The notes under the pieces: generated by a model
The model's database searches: none
Seen by the model: the letters and a program-made list of their open reading frames with translations, nothing else
Told to the model about the DNA's origin: nothing
Shown here: one piece after another, positions 33,869-45,946 of the stretch
Layout of the letters: each line of letters opens with the position of its first letter
Position numbering within the stretch: the first letter of the stretch is position 1
Position numbers and translations under genes: made by a program
Source: Sulfuricella sp.
GTDB taxonomy: Bacteria > Pseudomonadota > Gammaproteobacteria > Burkholderiales > Sulfuricellaceae
DNA: 45,946 nucleotides
Reading direction: 5' to 3'
Assembly: GCA_028714315.1 (NCBI GenBank)
Contig: JAQTMN010000019.1
Span: 1 to 45,946, forward strand

Positions 33869-35962
33869 TTACTTCTTGTTGATCACTGCTTCAGCGACGT
33901 TTTTCGGCGCCTCGGCATAATGCTTGAATTCCATCGTGTACGTGGCGCGACCCTGGGTCAGCGAACGCAGCGTGGTGGAATAGCCGAACATCTCGGCCAG
34001 CGGCACCTCGGCCTTGATCGCCTTGCCGCCGCCAGGCATGTCTTCCATGCCCTGGATCATGCCGCGACGGGAGGACAGGTCGCCCATCACATCGCCCATT
34101 TTTTCTTCCGGCATTTCCACTTCCACCGCCATCATCGGCTCCAGCAGCACTGGGCTGGCCTTGCGCATGCCATCCTTGAACGCCATCGAAGCGGCCATCT
34201 TGAACGCGTTTTCGTTGGAGTCGACGTCATGGTAGGAACCGTCGAACAGCGTTACTTTCACGTCTACCACCGGGAACCCGGCGAGCACGCCGTTCGGCAG
34301 AGTCTCGCGCAAGCCCTTTTCCACCGCGGGGATGTATTCGCGCGGCACGGTGCCGCCTTTGACGGCGTCGATGAACTCGAAGCCCTTGCCGGCTTCGTTC
34401 GGGCCCATCTTGATCCAGACGTGGCCATACTGACCGCGACCGCCGGACTGCTTGACGAACTTGCCTTCGACTTCGACTTCTTTCCTGATCGCTTCGCGGT
34501 ACGCCACTTGAGGCGCACCGACGTTGGCTTCGACGCCGAACTCGCGGCGCATGCGGTCTACCAGAATCTCCAGGTGCAATTCGCCCATGCCGGAAATAAT
34601 GGTCTGGTTGGTTTCTTCGTCGGTACGCACGCGGAACGACGGATCTTCCTGCGCCAAGCGGTTGAGCGCCAGGCCCATTTTTTCCTGGTCGGCCTTGGTC
34701 TTGGGCTCGACGGCAACGTGAATAACCGGCTCAGGAAACACCATGCGCTCGAGCACGATCGTCTTGCTTAGATCGCACAACGTATCGCCGGTGGTCGCCT
34801 CCTTCAGGCCCACGGCCGCGGCGATGTCGCCGGCATACACTTCCTTGAGCTCTTCGCGCTGGTTGGCGTGCATTTGCAGAATGCGGCCGATACGCTCTTT
34901 CTTTCCCTTGATCGGGTTGTAAATGGTATCGCCGGATTTCACCACGCCGGAATACACGCGGAAGAAAATCAGCTGGCCGACGAACGGGTCGGTCATGATC
35001 TTGAACGCCAAACCGGCGAACGGCTCGTCGTCGCTGGCCTTGCGGCTGCCGATCTCGCCATTGTCCAGTTCGCCTTGAACCGGCTTGATGTCGGTAGGCG
35101 CGGGCATGTAGTCGATCACGGCGTCAAGCATCGCCTGCACGCCCTTGTTCTTGAATGCGGAGCCACACAGCATCGGCACGATTTCGCCGGCGATGGTGCG
35201 CTGACGCAGACCCTGCTTGATCTCGGCGGGGGTTAAGTCGCCCTCTTCGAGGTACTTGTTCATCAACTCTTCGGAGGCCTCGGCCGCGCTTTCGACCATC
35301 TTCTCGCGCCACTCGGCGGCACTCGCCTGAAGATCGGCGGGGATATCGCGCAGGTCGAATTTCATGCCCTGGCTGGCTTCATCCCAGTAAATCGCCTTCA
35401 TGCGAACCAGATCGACCACACCCTCGAACTTGTCCTCGGCGCCAATAGGCACTTGCAGCGGCACAGGGTTGGCTTTCAGGCGGCTCTTCATCTGGTCGTA
35501 GACCTTGAAGAAATTCGCGCCGGAGCGGTCCATCTTGTTGACAAAGGCCAAGCGAGGCACGCCATACTTGTTGGCCTGACGCCACACGGTCTCGGATTGG
35601 GGCTGCACGCCACCAACGGCACAATACACCATGCAGGCGCCATCCAGCACGCGCATCGAGCGCTCCACTTCGATGGTGAAGTCAACGTGACCCGGAGTAT
35701 CGATGATGTTAATACGATGCTCGGGGTAGTTATTGTCCATCCCCTTCCAGAAGCAGGTTGTCGCCGCGGAAGTAATGGTGATGCCGCGTTCCTGCTCCTG
35801 CTCCATCCAGTCCATGGTAGCGGCGCCATCATGCACTTCGCCGATCTTGTGCGAGACGCCGGTGTAAAACAGGACACGCTCGGTTGCGGTGGTTTTGCCC
35901 GCATCGATATGCGCGCTGATACCGATATTGCGGTACCGTTCAATGGGTGTTTTACGTGCCAC
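33869..35962 (-). CDS. fusA: Elongation factor G
   Basis: The 697-residue GTPase starts [20 protein letters not shown], has the P-loop AHIDAGKT (17-24), G3 DTPGHVDFT and G4 NKMDRSGA, then domains II-V ending [20 protein letters not shown]. It drives translocation and, with RRF, ribosome recycling. Length and order are normal. rpsG lies 29 bases upstream. Confidence 0.99.
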   Translation of the reverse strand: MARKTPIERYRNIGISAHIDAGKTTATERVLFYTGVSHKIGEVHDGAATMDWMEQEQERGITITSAATTCFWKGMDNNYPEHRINIIDTPGHVDFTIEVERSMRVLDGACMVYCAVGGVQPQSETVWRQANKYGVPRLAFVNKMDRSGANFFKVYDQMKSRLKANPVPLQVPIGAEDKFEGVVDLVRMKAIYWDEASQGMKFDLRDIPADLQASAAEWREKMVESAAEASEELMNKYLEEGDLTPAEIKQGLRQRTIAGEIVPMLCGSAFKNKGVQAMLDAVIDYMPAPTDIKPVQGELDNGEIGSRKASDDEPFAGLAFKIMTDPFVGQLIFFRVYSGVVKSGDTIYNPIKGKKERIGRILQMHANQREELKEVYAGDIAAAVGLKEATTGDTLCDLSKTIVLERMVFPEPVIHVAVEPKTKADQEKMGLALNRLAQEDPSFRVRTDEETNQTIISGMGELHLEILVDRMRREFGVEANVGAPQVAYREAIRKEVEVEGKFVKQSGGRGQYGHVWIKMGPNEAGKGFEFIDAVKGGTVPREYIPAVEKGLRETLPNGVLAGFPVVDVKVTLFDGSYHDVDSNENAFKMAASMAFKDGMRKASPVLLEPMMAVEVEMPEEKMGDVMGDLSSRRGMIQGMEDMPGGGKAIKAEVPLAEMFGYSTTLRSLTQGRATYTMEFKHYAEAPKNVAEAVINKK

Positions 35963-35991
35963 AGCTACAGCCTTTTAGTCAGTACGAACAA

Positions 35992-36465
<474 letters not shown>

Positions 36466-36469
36466 TTAC

Positions 36470-36552
36470 CTCTCAAATTTTGAATTCTGAATTTTGAATT
36501 TTGAGTTGATGTGCTGGTTAATTCAACATTCAAAACTCATAATTCACAATTG
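36470..36552 (-). repeat. AT-rich direct and inverted repeat between rpsL and rpsG
   Basis: Three or more copies of a TTTTGAATT-like unit run through about 36475-36507. Inverted, degenerate copies (AATTCAACATTCAAAACTCA) follow at about 36520-36550, so the spacer can fold into a long weak hairpin. The composition differs sharply from the GC-rich genes on each side. Confidence 0.6.
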
Positions 36553-36555
36553 CTT

Positions 36556-36933
36556 TTACGCCGCCTTGGGGCGTTTCGCGCCGTACTTGGAGCGGCTCTG
36601 TTTACGGTCTTTCACGCCGGCGGTATCCAGGCTGCCGCGCACGGTGTGATAACGCACGCCAGGCAAGTCCTTGACACGGCCGCCGCGGATCAACACCACC
36701 GAGTGCTCCTGCAGGTTGTGGCCTTCGCCGCCGATGTAGCTGCTAACCTCGAAACCGTTGGTGAGGCGTACGCGGGCCACTTTACGCAATGCGGAGTTCG
36801 GCTTTTTCGGCGTCGTGGTGTAGACGCGGGTGCACACGCCGCGCTTTTGCGGGCTGCTTTCCAGCGCAGGCACTTTGCTCTTGACGGGCTTGGGCTCGCG
36901 CGGCTTACGCACTAACTGGTTAATCGTTGGCAT
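36556..36933 (-). CDS. rpsL: 30S ribosomal protein S12
   Basis: The 125-residue product starts [20 protein letters not shown]. The decoding loop [20 protein letters not shown] keeps the lysine at position 43 or 44 that is altered in streptomycin resistance, and [17 protein letters not shown] is also unchanged, so the streptomycin-sensitive type is expected. It begins the str cluster, with a ribosome-binding site AGGAATGG and a leader that contains a hairpin plus U-tract. Confidence 0.98.
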   Translation of the reverse strand: MPTINQLVRKPREPKPVKSKVPALESSPQKRGVCTRVYTTTPKKPNSALRKVARVRLTNGFEVSSYIGGEGHNLQEHSVVLIRGGRVKDLPGVRYHTVRGSLDTAGVKDRKQSRSKYGAKRPKAA

Positions 36934-36947
36934 TGTTATCCATTCCT

Positions 36948-36982
36948 AAAAAAATAACTGGGACGGCAACCGTTGCCGTCCC
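36948..36982 (-). terminator. Terminator-like hairpin in the rpsL leader
   Basis: Perfect 11-bp arms GGGACGGCAAC (36960-36970) and GTTGCCGTCCC (36972-36982) are followed on the minus strand by AGTTA and then T7 (36954-36948). The structure ends about 15 bases before the rpsL ATG and lies downstream of the promoter candidate at 37037-37065, so it could act as an attenuator. Confidence 0.65.
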
Positions 36983-37036
36983 GAATATATGCACCCGCTC
37001 AAGGCGGATTATTAGCCACTGCTAAAAAGACTGTGG

Positions 37037-37065
37037 ATTCTATTTTTTCCCCGCCTAAATGTCAA
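37037..37065 (-). promoter_or_regulatory. Strong candidate sigma70 promoter for rpsL
   Basis: On the minus strand TTGACA (37065-37060, a perfect -35) and TAGAAT (37042-37037) are spaced exactly 17 bases apart. Transcription would start near 37030, giving a leader of about 97 bases before rpsL. Confidence 0.75.
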
Positions 37066-37069
37066 GCCA

Positions 37070-37180
37070 TCCGTGCGGTTATTTCGCCGCAGCAAAATCC
37101 CGCACGGACAACTTAACGGCCATGGCGAACCCGCCATGGCCGTTCCCCTCCCCCCCTTTCCCGCATGCGGGCGAGGGGGG
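37070..37180. repeat. Palindrome cluster downstream of rpoC
   Basis: AACGGCCATGGCG (37115-37127) and its exact complement (37132-37144) form a 13-bp stem around AACC. CCGTGCGG and CCGCACGG, about 21 bases apart, form a second pair just beside it, and CCCGCATGCGGG with flanking C/G runs makes a third near 37160. None is followed by a clear U-tract, but together they may stop or process the rpoBC transcript. Confidence 0.55.
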
Positions 37181-37205
37181 CAGGGTACGCTTCGCGTGTT
37201 TTGCT

Positions 37206-41408
<4,203 letters not shown>

Positions 41409-41528
41409 ATCTGTCTCCTGAGCTTGTAGCTCGTAGCTTGTAGCTTGTAGCGCATGGCCTATAGCGTACGTTGCCGGCGAAGCCGGCGGCCTTCCCTGCT
41501 ACAGGCCGCCAGCTACCGGCTACCGCTA
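41409..41528 (-). repeat. Tandem heptamer repeat in the rpoB-rpoC spacer
   Basis: Positions 41424-41451 hold four head-to-tail heptamers TTGTAGC, one with a T-to-C change (TCGTAGC). On the coding strand they read GCTACAA units that end just before the rpoC ribosome-binding site CAGGAG. The rest of the 120-bp spacer holds small hairpins such as CCGGC-TTC-GCCGG and GGCC...GGCC, and related TAGC-rich sequence near 41505-41525. Confidence 0.75.
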
Positions 41529-45602
<4,074 letters not shown>

Positions 45603-45689
45603 AGTATCTCCATGGATGGTTCCGCATCAGAGGACGGAAGGCAGAAGACTGCGGGAACGGGGCGGTCTGCTATCTGCCGGCTTCTAAAA

Positions 45690-45740
45690 AATAGGCCGCG
45701 GCTACAAACGGGAAAAGGCCGGCGGTTTCCCGCCAGCCCG
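45690..45740 (-). terminator. Possible attenuator or processing hairpins between rplL and rpoB
   Basis: CGGGAAA (45709-45715) and TTTCCCG (45726-45732) pair, and alternatively GGCGG and CCGCC (45721-45725, 45730-45734). On the minus strand the latter is followed by GGCCTTTTCCCGTTT. A palindromic GCCGCGGC with T6 follows further down. Partial termination between rplL and rpoB is known from E. coli; here it is inferred only from structure. Confidence 0.45.
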
Positions 45741-45758
45741 ATTTCCTTGCTAAACCGC

Positions 45759-45946
45759 TTACTTGACTTCGCAGGTCGCGCCGGCTTCGATCAGCTGCTT
45801 GGCAACAGCGTCTGCATCGGCCTTGGAAACGCCTTCCTTGACAGCCTTCGGAGCGCCGTCCACCAGATCCTTGGCTTCCTTCAGGCCCAGGCCGGTGATG
45901 GTGCGAACCACTTTGATGGTGTTGACCTTGTTTTCGCCGGCGCCGG
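45759..45946 (-). CDS. rplL: 50S ribosomal protein L7/L12, C-terminal part (cut by window end)
   Basis: The last 62 codons are visible: [20 protein letters not shown], then [20 protein letters not shown] and ending [10 protein letters not shown]. This is the L7/L12 C-terminal domain that recruits GTPase factors to the ribosomal stalk. The N-terminal dimerisation domain lies outside the window. A cysteine near the end is unusual but in a variable position. Confidence 0.97.
   Translation of the reverse strand, partial: GAGENKVNTIKVVRTITGLGLKEAKDLVDGAPKAVKEGVSKADADAVAKQLIEAGATCEVK

Noticed and set aside
41424-41451. Possible CRISPR array because of regular repeats
   Set aside because: The units are seven bases with no spacers, and no cas genes are nearby.

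Overview
The window looks like a chromosomal segment of a betaproteobacterium. The evidence is the GC-rich coding DNA, the gene order rplL-rpoB-rpoC-rpsL-rpsG-fusA-tuf-S10-spc-alpha, the betaproteobacterial look of EF-Tu and the ribosomal proteins, and a uvrA / MFS transporter / ssb neighbourhood. A member of the Nitrosomonadales or a relative is a guess; no rRNA or tRNA gene is present to settle it.

Layout. (1) 1-1995 is a scarred accessory strip: the 5' end of an IS256-family transposase, the 3' remnant of a frameshifted cheB, a perfect palindrome, a small outer-membrane beta-barrel gene with a terminator-like hairpin in its leader, and a nested inverted-repeat element of about 280 bp. (2) 1996-11164 (minus strand) is a complete surface-sensing type chemosensory operon in the order wspA-B-C-D-E-F-R: receptor, two CheW couplers, CheR-TPR methyltransferase, CheA-REC hybrid kinase, CheB methylesterase and GGDEF response regulator. 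(3) 11316-12886 holds a coupled cheR-cheB pair; this CheB has no receiver domain. (4) 12999-18564 holds ssb, a YajR-like MFS transporter, divergent uvrA, and a small periplasmic protein followed by a four-helix membrane protein. (5) 18615-45946 (minus strand) is one long run of 36 genes from rplL (cut by the window end) through rpoBC, the str, S10 and spc clusters to the alpha cluster ending at rplQ.

How the parts work together. In the Wsp system the receptor and CheW proteins control the kinase WspE, which phosphorylates WspF (adaptation) and WspR; WspR then makes cyclic di-GMP. All catalytic and phospho-acceptor motifs I could inspect are intact. The most interesting point is that the WspA-like receptor carries an extra PAS domain of the FixL type, keeping a histidine and an arginine 20 residues apart, as the heme-binding His and oxygen-contacting Arg are in FixL. 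That suggests, but does not prove, a heme- or gas-sensing input to a c-di-GMP pathway.

The informational half is conventional in gene content. It has some unusual spacers: a sigma70-like promoter followed by a hairpin plus U-tract ahead of rpsL, four tandem heptamers next to the rpoC ribosome-binding site, an AT-rich repeat between rpsL and rpsG, and a 146-bp palindrome-rich gap between rpsQ and rplN. Ribosomal protein S4 is of the four-cysteine zinc type. I see no CRISPR array, phage module, toxin-antitoxin pair or restriction system, and no clearly new multi-gene system.
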